Of a stretch of DNA of 8,492 nucleotides, positions 1 through 5,145 are shown piece after piece. The first letter of the stretch is position 1; each line of letters starts with the position of its first letter. The notes under the pieces are model-generated. The model did not search any database. It was not told the DNA's origin and worked only from the letters and a program-made list of their open reading frames with translations. The DNA comes from Candidatus Vogelbacteria bacterium (GTDB lineage Bacteria; Patescibacteriota; Minisyncoccia; Phycocordibacterales; XYD1-FULL-46-19): assembly GCA_026395035.1 (NCBI GenBank), contig JAPLZN010000103.1, forward strand, positions 1-8,492, written 5' to 3'. A program made the position numbers and the translations under genes.

Positions 1-100
1 CGACAAACAGAAACGAGGTGAGGTTCCGTGAATTTCCCTTTTCAACGGACTGGCCTTTGCTGTGTGCCTGTATACTACCATAACTCAGGGAAAAATGCAA

Positions 101-144
101 GCCCTTCAGTTTTTGGCTCAATTAAGAGTCAAAAACTGAAGGGC
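101..144 (-). terminator. Intrinsic terminator of the 150-581 gene
   Basis: A 19-bp stem (101-119 pairing with 126-144) closes a 6-base AT loop, with one mismatch (a G.T wobble on the plus strand). It begins 5 bases past the stop codon of the minus-strand gene. On the minus strand the stem is followed by TTGCATTTTT, a broken U-tract. The stem is nearly symmetric, so it could also stop transcription coming from the left. Confidence 0.8.
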
Positions 145-149
145 CTTGT

Positions 150-581
150 CTAAATCGGGGCGGTTTCCGATTCGTGTCGCTGTGAAGGTGGCGTCGCGTT
201 CGGACTGCTTTTCCAAACCCCGTCGATCTTGGCCAGGTCAATCACTGGTTTGTCCGAATCCTCTGATCTGATGAACGGGGATTGCGGGGCGGCGGCTTCC
301 TCCTTCATCTCGCGTCCTCGTTGCCGAGTCTCCTTGATCTTCTTTGCGATCTCAAGGATTGTCTTGATACCGGCCAGTTTGGCTCGTCGTTTGGCCAGCA
401 GAGAGCTAATCTTTTTTACATCATGGAAGACTGCTTCAATGAGCACGAGGGTCATGAGAAAGGACCAAACTCCGCTGGTTATCCCGACTATCCCGACACC
501 GAACAGGGCCATCGTCGGGCCGCCACCCAAGAACGGTCTGGCGATGCAGACCAGGACAAAGGCGAACAAAAAATAGAACAT
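150..581 (-). CDS. Small two-helix membrane protein with basic cytoplasmic tail, unknown function
   Basis: A 143-residue protein of unknown function. Two hydrophobic helices are visible (about residues 1-17 and 27-51, the second containing SGVWSFLM). A Lys/Arg-rich, probably helical segment follows (about 54-95, with LLAKRRAKLA and EIAKKIKETRQRGR), then a polar Pro/Ser-rich end. The short loop between helices suggests both termini face the same side, with the basic tail in the cytoplasm. The frame stays open upstream to 740, but I chose the ATG at 579-581. It has a GGAG ribosome site 8 bases before it and starts directly in the membrane helix, whereas the upstream extension would run through the neighbour's terminator. 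The head resembles that of the next gene, 737-1471, so the two look like diverged tandem copies. The gene has its own terminator at 101-144. I do not recognise a named family. Confidence 0.75.
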   Translation of the reverse strand: MFYFLFAFVLVCIARPFLGGGPTMALFGVGIVGITSGVWSFLMTLVLIEAVFHDVKKISSLLAKRRAKLAGIKTILEIAKKIKETRQRGREMKEEAAAPQSPFIRSEDSDKPVIDLAKIDGVWKSSPNATPPSQRHESETAPI

Positions 582-633
582 CAGAGCGCTCCTTTTTTGG
601 AATATTACGATCTTCAGGTTCGATCTGTCGTCT

Positions 634-662
634 GTGATACCATAATTATTGAAATTTGTCGA
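634..662 (-). promoter_or_regulatory. Candidate promoter for the 150-581 gene
   Basis: On the minus strand TCGACA (657-662) and TATCAC (634-639) are separated by 17 bases, matching 5/6 and 4/6 of the sigma-70 boxes. The site lies between the terminator of the upstream gene and the start codon, which would give a leader of about 45-50 bases. Plausible but weak. Confidence 0.35.
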
Positions 663-695
663 ACGAACCGTGAAATGGATTGCCGGAAAACAAAG

Positions 696-723
696 ATCCC
701 GCAAGCCGGTTGGCTTGCGGGAT
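696..723 (-). terminator. Intrinsic terminator of the 737-1471 gene
   Basis: A perfect 12-bp GC-rich stem (696-707 with 712-723) with a 4-base loop starts 13 bases past the stop codon of the minus-strand gene. On that strand it is followed by CTTTGTTTT. It separates the transcript from the next minus-strand gene, 150-581, so the two paralogues appear to be transcribed independently. Confidence 0.85.
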
Positions 724-736
724 TTATACGCGGGTC

Positions 737-1471
737 TCATTCAAACTTCCGGGGTCGGTCACAGGGGGTGCAGGAGTCGTTCCCACCTTCCCCCATCTTC
801 CGGGCCAGTACTTCTTGGTCGACGGCCGGCAAGTCCCTGCCGTCGTCCTCGTCGAGTGGAAGCGGAGGCGGTGTCTTGGCGTGGAGGGATAGTCGTCTCA
901 TGATTTCCATGATTTTCGGCGGGGGAGCCGGCGGATGGAACGGCGGGTCGTTGTTCCCGAATAGACCCTCAAACATCGGGGAAACATCGTCATTCTCTGG
1001 TCGTCCATCGGATCCCGGGTCGAAGTTGCCGCTCGTCCGGTCTCCGCCTGGCCCCATTTCTTCCTGGTCAATCGCTTTGGCCCAGGCGTCGCGTTCTTCG
1101 GGAGCCATCCGAGCAATCGGATTGCCCACGATAGTGTTGACTTCGTTTTTCCACCGCTCGGCCAAACCTAGGACGTCAACCTCCTCCTCATCATCCTCAT
1201 CCTCTTCTTTCTTTTCCTCTTTCTCGTCATCTTTATACTCGGGCAGGGTCGAATGAAAGATGAAGTCGAAAAAAGCGTCAACGGCAGTCACAGCCAGCTT
1301 TTTGTTTTCCTGCCAATTACGCTTGTCGTAGAGTACGGCTAGTCCCAGAGGGACGAGCATCAGGAAGGCCCAGAAGCCGTGGCAAGCCTGGTAGCCGACG
1401 AAGGCGATCATGGTGACCCCACAGAAGGGAGCCAGCAAAAAGAGCAACAAACACCATAAAAAAGTCAGCAT
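737..1471 (-). CDS. Two-helix membrane protein with long acidic/proline-rich tail, unknown function
   Basis: A 244-residue protein of unknown function. It begins with two hydrophobic segments (about residues 1-15 and 19-47, the second with CHGFWAFLM). Residues 80-98 form a run made almost only of Asp, Glu and Lys. A helical stretch (100-140) follows, then a low-complexity Gly/Asp/Asn region, two proline-rich patches (176-185 and 201-206) and a C-terminal CxxC (Cys234, Cys237). The start at 1469-1471 is supported by a strong GGAGGTG ribosome site about 5 bases upstream and by the membrane helix beginning at once. The head matches that of the 150-581 product, while the tails are unrelated and of opposite charge. 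The tail is probably cytoplasmic and partly disordered, which would suit a scaffold. That is inference. The opposite strand is also open over much of this gene, but I judge that frame to be a shadow. Confidence 0.8.
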   Translation of the reverse strand: MLTFLWCLLLFLLAPFCGVTMIAFVGYQACHGFWAFLMLVPLGLAVLYDKRNWQENKKLAVTAVDAFFDFIFHSTLPEYKDDEKEEKKEEDEDDEEEVDVLGLAERWKNEVNTIVGNPIARMAPEERDAWAKAIDQEEMGPGGDRTSGNFDPGSDGRPENDDVSPMFEGLFGNNDPPFHPPAPPPKIMEIMRRLSLHAKTPPPLPLDEDDGRDLPAVDQEVLARKMGEGGNDSCTPCDRPRKFE

Positions 1472-1523
1472 AACGCACCTCCCGAAAAATATTGGAAAAA
1501 CCTAACCTGCGTCTATCCTGTCA

Positions 1524-1595
1524 CGATTTTATTGAGAAGTCAAAAGTTCCCGGTAAGGTGTCTACCTTGCCCGATTCGGAGGCGCCATAAAATCG
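1524..1595. promoter_or_regulatory. Nested inverted repeats between divergent genes (possible shared control region)
   Basis: The 157-bp gap between the 737-1471 and 1629-2369 genes holds CGATTTTAT (1524-1532) and its exact complement ATAAAATCG (1587-1595). Between them lies an 8-bp hairpin (1552-1559 with 1564-1571, one wobble). Each outer arm contains a TAAAAT -10-like box pointing toward the gene on its side, so the layout would suit two divergent promoters around one operator. No good -35 box goes with either arm, so promoter function is tentative. Confidence 0.35.
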
Positions 1596-1628
1596 GCTTG
1601 AAAAATTTTCGTAGGAGGAAAAGCTCTT

Positions 1629-2369
1629 ATGAGTAAGAGTCAAACCCCTAATGCCGGAGTTACCCATCCGGCCGATCTTGTCAGAGAGGGTTCGGCACCC
1701 GGGATTTTTCTTAACCGGGTGTTGGAAAACTTCGCCCCGAAGGATTTCCGGGGACTGGGCAACTTGTCACGGGCGCTACCCAGTGCGGCGGAGTACGTTT
1801 TCGAGCTCCGGCGTTTCTTGGAGTGCATAGCCTGGCGCGCGGCAAGGTCCGGTGAGAATATTCGCGCCTTTCAGCCCGAGCTCCTCGGCGTGCCGATGTC
1901 CTCGATTATCATCCCGGCTCGGACAGAGGATTTCTTACCCTTTCAGACCTTTCGCGATCAGAATCCCAAGATCAAGTTCCACTTGGTTTGTGGCATCAAT
2001 CCGATCGGGTTTAGCGATTGGACCCTGCCCGGCCGCGAGGAATCCGAGGGCGAGATCGTGTTTACTCCGCACCGGCTGATGACCGATGCCTCGGCCATCG
2101 AGGTCTTCAACACCTTCGGCGGTCCGGCTCTTGAGTCGAGTTGGGCCACACTGTATACGCAGTTGGTGCGGCAGGGTCACGGGGAAGATGGCCCCCTGCT
2201 GACCGATGGTCGGCGCAATGTTTTTTTCAAGCGTAACTCGAGGGAGGAACTTTTCTCCATCCTGGTGCATTGGAACAAGGCGGGGTGGTATCTCCAGCAT
2301 GAGTACAACCCGGAAATCAGGGAAGGAGAGATCGTTTTTGTTCCTGCGCCGTCCCAGTCCAGTCTCTGA
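1629..2369 (+). CDS. Soluble protein of unknown function (246 aa)
   Basis: I do not recognise this 246-residue protein. It has no signal peptide or membrane helix and reads as a globular mixed alpha/beta protein. A Ser/Thr-rich start is followed by a helical part (about 30-75), alternating strands (about 88-125, with SSIIIPAR and IKFHLVCGINPIGF), and a C-terminal half with Trp-rich segments (ESSWATLY, LVHWNKAGWYLQHEY). The ATG at 1629 has an AGGAGG ribosome site 10 bases upstream, and no other start competes. The gene is divergent from the pair of membrane-protein genes and shares their strong ribosome-site style, which may mean they belong together. It is closed by a strong terminator at 2409-2445, so it forms a single-gene transcript. 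Coding quality is good, with GC-rich third positions throughout. Confidence 0.8.
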   Translation: MSKSQTPNAGVTHPADLVREGSAPGIFLNRVLENFAPKDFRGLGNLSRALPSAAEYVFELRRFLECIAWRAARSGENIRAFQPELLGVPMSSIIIPARTEDFLPFQTFRDQNPKIKFHLVCGINPIGFSDWTLPGREESEGEIVFTPHRLMTDASAIEVFNTFGGPALESSWATLYTQLVRQGHGEDGPLLTDGRRNVFFKRNSREELFSILVHWNKAGWYLQHEYNPEIREGEIVFVPAPSQSSL

Positions 2370-2408
2370 GGAAAGTTGACTGGTGTATGGTCTTGTGATG
2401 ATGTTTTT

Positions 2409-2445
2409 GGTCCCGTTCGGCACTGCCGGACGGGACCTTTTCTAT
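2409..2445 (+). terminator. Strong intrinsic terminator after the 1629-2369 gene
   Basis: A 12-bp GC-rich stem (2409-2420 with 2426-2437, one wobble) with a 5-base loop is followed directly by TTTTCTATT. It lies 40 bases past the stop codon and isolates the downstream ccdA-like gene, which therefore needs its own promoter. Confidence 0.92.
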
Positions 2446-2470
2446 TACCTACCACTCTCCGCTTATTCCG

Positions 2471-2479
2471 TGTTATACT
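2471..2479 (+). promoter_or_regulatory. Extended -10 promoter giving a leaderless ccdA transcript
   Basis: TGTTATACT matches the extended -10 pattern TGn plus TATAAT (5/6). The box ends six bases before the ATG at 2486, so transcription should start at or next to the start codon. There is no recognisable -35 box, as is common with extended -10 promoters, and no Shine-Dalgarno sequence. Confidence 0.6.
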
Positions 2480-2485
2480 ATTTTG

Positions 2486-3292
2486 ATGATTTTCGGCCGT
2501 AAATCCCTTATTGCGATCGCTATTTTGATCGGTGCCGTTATTCTCGCCTACGGTATTGTTCGTCTTGGCTGGTTTTTGCCGGCGGGTGGACTGTCCGGGC
2601 TCTTGGCGGGAGAATCGACGAGTGCCCTGGTTCCATATCTGGTGGTTATTTCCGCCATGGTGGACAGTATCAATCCCTGCGCTTTTTCCGTTTTGCTTCT
2701 GACTATCGCTTTTCTCTTTTCGCTCGGCAAATCCCGCGGGCGCATTTTGCAGGCCGGGGGAGTGTATGTTTTCGGTATTTTCCTCACCTATCTTTTAATC
2801 GGCCTGGGTATTACGCAAGTTCTGGCACTTTTTGGCGTCCCGCATTTCATGGCTAAATTTGGCGCGGTCGCCTTGATCATCTGGGCCGTCCTTGAACTCT
2901 TGGGCGAACTGATTCCCAATTTTCCCATTCAGCTCAAAATTCCGCAATCCGCGCATCGTTCAATGGCCGGTTTGATTGAAAAAGGGACTATCCCCACGGC
3001 TTTTGTCTTGGGTATTTTAGTTGGCTTGACCGAATTTCCTTGTACCGGCGGGCCGTATCTTTTCATTCTCGGTCTCTTGCATGACAACGCCTCGTTTGGC
3101 TCCGGTTTTTGGTATCTCATACTTTACAACTTTATCTTTGTCCTTCCGCTCGGCGTAATCTTGTTCGTCGCCAGCGACAAGTCTCTGCTCTCCCGCGTGC
3201 AGACCTGGAAATCCGCCAACAATCGCGCGTTTCGGCTGACCATGGGGGTGGTGATGTTGCTTCTCGGTCTCCTCATCTTTTGGTTTGAATGA
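2486..3292 (+). CDS. ccdA: CcdA/DsbD-type transmembrane thiol electron carrier
   Basis: A polytopic membrane protein of 268 residues that fits the CcdA family (transmembrane part of DsbD). CcdA proteins move reducing equivalents from cytoplasmic thioredoxin across the membrane to extracytoplasmic thiol proteins. The two family cysteines are present in typical settings: Cys65 in SINPCAFSVL and Cys186 in TEFPCTGGPY, each next to a proline in a membrane helix. About seven further hydrophobic segments follow an N-terminal helix (7-26). The extra N-terminal helix and loop make it longer than minimal CcdA. I chose ATG 2486; a TTG one codon earlier is possible but would lie before the predicted transcription start. 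No ribosome site is visible, so translation is probably leaderless. A likely partner is the membrane-anchored thioredoxin-like protein at 4196-4687. Whether it serves cytochrome c maturation or general disulfide reduction cannot be told; no cytochrome gene is in view. Confidence 0.9.
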   Translation: MIFGRKSLIAIAILIGAVILAYGIVRLGWFLPAGGLSGLLAGESTSALVPYLVVISAMVDSINPCAFSVLLLTIAFLFSLGKSRGRILQAGGVYVFGIFLTYLLIGLGITQVLALFGVPHFMAKFGAVALIIWAVLELLGELIPNFPIQLKIPQSAHRSMAGLIEKGTIPTAFVLGILVGLTEFPCTGGPYLFILGLLHDNASFGSGFWYLILYNFIFVLPLGVILFVASDKSLLSRVQTWKSANNRAFRLTMGVVMLLLGLLIFWFE

Positions 3293-3300
3293 CCCCCCGT

Positions 3301-3339
3301 ATTGTCACCCCGGGCTTGACCCGGGGTCCAGGTTTTTTT
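3301..3339 (+). repeat. GTCATCCCGG-family palindromic repeat, copy 1 (also a likely ccdA terminator)
   Basis: The core is an 8-bp perfect stem (3307-3314 with 3320-3327, loop CTTGA). Bases 3301-3335 are identical to 3457-3491. It starts 9 bases past the ccdA stop and is followed by TCCAGG and seven T residues (3333-3339), so this copy may serve as the gene's transcription terminator. Similar repeats are scattered in many bacterial genomes, where their spurious translation reads CHPGLDPGS. Confidence 0.85.
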
Positions 3340-3341
3340 GA

Positions 3342-3379
3342 CATCCGGGCCTGGATCCCGGCTCGGTGGCCGGGATGAC
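3342..3379 (-). repeat. GTCATCCCGG-family palindromic repeat, copy 2, inverted
   Basis: Read on the minus strand this is the same family as 3301-3335: GTCATCCCGGC, a 6-base loop, then the complementary arm and CCAGG. The stem is 3355-3362 with 3369-3376. It stands in opposite orientation to copy 1, 10 bases away, so the pair could also form a larger cruciform. Confidence 0.8.
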
Positions 3380-3410
3380 ACAAATGCGACCTTCGGTATC
3401 TTCCTCGTAT

Positions 3411-3441
3411 TGTCATTGCGAGGTACCCCGAAGCAATCTCT
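3411..3441 (+). repeat. GTCATTGCGAG-family repeat, copy 1
   Basis: It begins TGTCATTGCGAGG and ends GAAGCAATCTCT. The outer arms ATTGC and GCAAT are complementary. The same ends and a similar length occur at 7699-7726. This is a second, distinct family of dispersed repeats, of the kind whose spurious translation reads CHCE.SEAIS. Confidence 0.75.
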
Positions 3442-3456
3442 CTTTGCTTCCCTGGA

Positions 3457-3491
3457 ATTGTCACCCCGGGCTTGACCCGGGGTCCAGGTTT
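3457..3491 (+). repeat. GTCATCCCGG-family palindromic repeat, copy 3
   Basis: All 35 bases are identical to 3301-3335, in direct orientation, 156 bp apart. Its last bases overlap the candidate -35 box of the 3526-4035 gene, so repeat insertion may have supplied part of that promoter. Confidence 0.85.
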
Positions 3492-3519
3492 GTATTTTGC
3501 GCTGATTTTGTGCTAATCT
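3490..3519 (+). promoter_or_regulatory. Promoter of the 3526-4035 gene, probably leaderless
   Basis: TTGTAT (3490-3495) and the extended -10 box TGCTAATCT (3511-3519) are separated by 18 bases. The -10 ends six bases before the ATG, exactly the spacing seen at ccdA, and there is no Shine-Dalgarno sequence. The transcript should begin at or next to the start codon. Confidence 0.55.
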
Positions 3520-3525
3520 ATTCCT

Positions 3526-4035
3526 ATGGACGACCTGAAAATCAAGGACCTGCAAGCCAAAATCGCCGCGATCCAGAAGGATAACAAAGTGGATTTGTCG
3601 AGCGAGGAAGACCTCTCGATTGCCATTATGAACCTCATTTCTTTGGAGGAGCATTTCTTTTTCTCCGGTGCCAAAACGGGAAAAGGGGAGTATTACGACT
3701 TAATGAACGAAACGCGCGAGATTCGCAAACAATTGCTGGCCAAACTGATGGACGAAAACGAAGCCGAAAGCTGGTGCATTTCCAAGCACTTACTCGCCGC
3801 CACAATGCGGATGATGGAAGTCGGCACCAAGTATCAAAAAGACGGCAAGAAAGAGGAAGCCGAAAAGATTTTCAAACAAGCTTTTCATGTTTACTCGATG
3901 TTCTGGGCCTTGCGCTTGAAAATTGTGGATACCGCCGGTCTGAAAACAGAAAAGGGAGTCGATGACATAGACACCAGCAAGCCGTGGACGGCGGAGGATA
4001 TTGTTAATAGGCTCGTCAATTGTTGCAAAGAATAG
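3526..4035 (+). CDS. Small helical protein of unknown function (169 aa)
   Basis: A soluble, charged, almost wholly alpha-helical protein of 169 residues. It resembles hypothetical proteins common in Patescibacteria, but I cannot give a family name. Visible blocks are an N-terminal helix (1-20), SSEEDLSIAIMNLISLEEHF (25-44), an Arg/Lys-rich helix (58-75), SWCISKHLLAATMRMMEVG (82-100), and a helix-turn-helix resembling a TPR-like hairpin (DGKKEEAEKIFKQAFHVYSMFWALR, 106-130). The tail ends in a Cys pair (166-167). There is no signal peptide or membrane segment. The start at 3526 is set by the -10 box six bases upstream. It lies between ccdA and the thioredoxin-like gene on the same strand, but each has its own upstream gap with repeats, so shared function is only a guess. 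Confidence 0.85.
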   Translation: MDDLKIKDLQAKIAAIQKDNKVDLSSEEDLSIAIMNLISLEEHFFFSGAKTGKGEYYDLMNETREIRKQLLAKLMDENEAESWCISKHLLAATMRMMEVGTKYQKDGKKEEAEKIFKQAFHVYSMFWALRLKIVDTAGLKTEKGVDDIDTSKPWTAEDIVNRLVNCCKE

Positions 4036-4164
4036 TTTAGGTCCTTTCCTTGGCGCACTTCTTCGTACCCGCCGCCTACTGGCGCTGGGCACTGCGCTCG
4101 TCTTCACTCGCTTGTTACAAAGATAGCTTGCGCCTCGAAGTGCATCCAAGTAAAAGCCCTAAAC
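4035..4164. repeat. 130-bp imperfect inverted-repeat element (MITE-like or structured RNA)
   Basis: The ends are long imperfect inverted repeats. Bases 4035-4053 match the complement of 4146-4164 at 16 of 19 positions, and after a short internal loop GCACTTC (4055-4061) pairs with GAAGTGC (4137-4143). The GC-rich interior carries smaller hairpins. The element starts on the last base of the stop codon of the 3526-4035 gene and stops 31 bases before the next start codon, so it fills the gap between them. No transposase is present. The ends show no convincing target-site duplication, so it may be a non-autonomous element, a dispersed palindromic repeat, or a processed RNA structure. Confidence 0.6.
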
Positions 4165-4195
4165 CCAAAACCGATTAAATAGACAAATAACCACC

Positions 4196-4687
4196 ATGAA
4201 CAAATACCAACGACTCGAAGCCAAGCATAGCCAAGATAAGTACATCGTTACCGGCATTGTTGTCGCCCTCGTTATTATTGGTGGTCTTATGGTCTGGCTA
4301 TCGACTTTTGCTCCGCAATCAAAGCGTCCGGTGACCGATCCGACCGCGACCACGACTTTGCCGATTGCAACTTCTACCGTTCCGGTGGGTACGACGACTG
4401 CTGGCAAGCCTTTGTCGGCCGATAAAATCACCGGTTTGGCCAAATTCCTGGCGGCGCAGGGGATCAAGATGTATGGTGCCGCTTGGTGCACGCACTGTGC
4501 CGATCAAAAGGCCGCTTTCGGCGAAGCTTTCAAGCTGATCACCTATGTGGAGTGTCCCGAAAATACCAAGATTTGTCTGGCCGCCGGAGTGGAGGGCTAT
4601 CCGACCTGGCGCAAGCCGAACGGCGACAAGATCGAGGGCTTTACGCCGCTCGATAAGCTCGCCACTTGGGCCGGCTACAAATACTAG
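4196..4687 (+). CDS. Membrane-anchored thioredoxin-like protein (CTHC active site)
   Basis: A 163-residue protein with an N-terminal anchor helix (about 16-38), a Thr/Pro-rich linker (about 44-70) and a thioredoxin-like domain (about 75-163). The redox motif is WCTHC (Cys98, Cys101), and the conserved cis-proline lies in GYPTW (Pro136). A second Cys pair (Cys120 and Cys127, in VECPENTKIC) is typical of the thioredoxin-like domains associated with VKOR proteins. The anchor should place the domain outside the cytoplasmic membrane, where it could reduce or oxidise protein thiols. CcdA at 2486-3292 is the obvious electron source. The gene keeps its start at ATG 4196 because the anchor begins soon after. 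No Shine-Dalgarno sequence is seen; TTAAAT (4175-4180) is a weak -10 candidate that would give a very short leader. It is closed by the terminator at 4746-4771. Confidence 0.9.
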   Translation: MNKYQRLEAKHSQDKYIVTGIVVALVIIGGLMVWLSTFAPQSKRPVTDPTATTTLPIATSTVPVGTTTAGKPLSADKITGLAKFLAAQGIKMYGAAWCTHCADQKAAFGEAFKLITYVECPENTKICLAAGVEGYPTWRKPNGDKIEGFTPLDKLATWAGYKY

Positions 4688-4697
4688 TTTCCCGCCT

Positions 4698-4725
4698 TGT
4701 CATCCCGGCGGAGGCCGGGATCCAG
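4698..4725 (+). repeat. GTCATCCCGG-family palindromic repeat, copy 4
   Basis: It begins TGTCATCCCGGC and ends GGGATCCAG. The stem is 4702-4709 with 4714-4721, with a 4-base GGAG loop. It sits 10 bases after the stop codon of the thioredoxin-like gene. The loop differs from copies 1 and 3 (CTTGA) while the stem is conserved by type. Confidence 0.85.
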
Positions 4726-4745
4726 AGTTTTAATTTTTAATTTCT

Positions 4746-4771
4746 AAAAAACCGGCGTCGCCGGTTTTTTT
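4746..4771 (+). terminator. Intrinsic terminator after the thioredoxin-like gene
   Basis: The GC core ACCGGC/GCCGGT (4751-4756 with 4760-4765, loop GTC) is flanked by five A residues before and seven T residues in all at the 3' side, giving an 11-bp stem that ends in a U-tract. The A run on the other side means it could work in both directions. Confidence 0.92.
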
Positions 4772-4930
4772 GGGGCCTGGAAGTGCGGCTTCCCTTTCGC
4801 CTTTTGGAAGCCGTTCTTCCAAGTCCTTGACCGGTCGGCGGAATTCGCGCCGCGCCAGCTGGTGCGGCGCGTTTGTCCCCTTAAATATTTGAATCTTTAA
4901 ATACTATTCCTCCGAAACTTTTCTCGCCTT

Positions 4931-4958
4931 TCACTCATCACTCATCACTCATCATTCA
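4931..4958. repeat. Four tandem copies of a 7-bp unit
   Basis: TCACTCA is repeated three times exactly, and a fourth time as TCATTCA, with no spacers. It lies in non-coding DNA, so it is a simple-sequence tract liable to copy-number change. No function is evident. Confidence 0.9.
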
Positions 4959-5065
4959 TCACCGATTTCCCCTTGTCGTTTAAGCCCCGTTCGGGGCGAC
5001 TCTTGAACCCGTCCCGCTTTTGTTTTCTGGCAGTTATACACAGTCCGGTTTGCCCTGAAATTTAC

Positions 5066-5071
5066 TATAAT
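5066..5071 (+). promoter_or_regulatory. Candidate -10 box for nrdJ
   Basis: A perfect TATAAT stands 74 bases before the nrdJ start codon, at the upstream end of the AT-rich stretch. No good -35 box lies at the right distance, and chance matches are likely in AT-rich DNA. A start nearer the gene, through TTTAAC at 5133-5138 and giving a leaderless message, is an alternative. Confidence 0.3.
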
Positions 5072-5145
5072 AAAGTCCTGAAAATATAAAAAATCATTAA
5101 TAATTATTAAAATTGTATTTTTTTTAGTACTTTTTAACAAAAACT

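Larger units (their letters stand above)
4772..5145. other. 374-bp intergenic region upstream of nrdJ with three tandem hairpins
   Basis: No gene is supported here. The first part holds three hairpins in a row: 4779-4793 (5-bp stem), 4804-4822 (7-bp stem, loop CCGTT), and 4846-4871 (11-bp GC-rich stem with one wobble, loop AGCT, followed by TTTGTCCCC). After them come the 7-bp tandem repeat at 4931-4958, a small GCCCC-GTTC-GGGGC hairpin (4984-4997), and a strongly AT-rich stretch (5058-5145) directly before nrdJ. I looked for a cobalamin riboswitch because the downstream enzyme uses B12, but found no B12-box-like GCCACTG core. I also saw no NrdR-type palindrome. Confidence 0.6.

Noticed and set aside
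1..84. A minus-strand ATG at 82-84 with an open frame to the window edge.
   Set aside because: It gives only about 28 codons in view, has no ribosome site and shows no recognisable protein pattern. It cannot be judged without the flanking sequence.
282..1256. A 324-codon plus-strand open frame over the minus-strand genes.
   Set aside because: Its translation is low-complexity (Ser and Gly runs), it has no ribosome site, and it lies antisense to two genes with ribosome sites, membrane helices and terminators. It is a shadow of GC-rich coding sequence.
3301..3491. Regularly placed repeats that might suggest a CRISPR array.
   Set aside because: There are only a few copies, in mixed orientation and of two different families, with uneven gaps and no cas genes.
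3124..3654. A 176-codon minus-strand open frame across the repeat cluster.
   Set aside because: It contains the peptide TWTPGQARGDN twice, which is simply the translation of the duplicated palindromic repeats, and it overlaps two real genes.
3790..4149. A 119-codon minus-strand open frame starting in the 130-bp inverted-repeat element.
   Set aside because: Its first part is a translation of the palindromic element and the rest is antisense to the helical orphan gene. There is no ribosome site.
4980..5020. A tRNA-like T-arm pattern on the minus strand (GGGTTCAAGAGTC).
   Set aside because: The flanking bases do not pair as a T-stem, and no acceptor, D or anticodon stems can be built around it.
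5034..5042. TTATACACA, a match to the DnaA-box pattern upstream of nrdJ.
   Set aside because: It is a single degenerate 9-mer. A match of this quality is expected by chance about once in every two windows of this size, and no second box lies nearby.
4772..5145. Possible cobalamin riboswitch before the B12-dependent reductase.
   Set aside because: No B12-box-like core and no matching multi-stem layout was found. The hairpins present are simple and lie far upstream.
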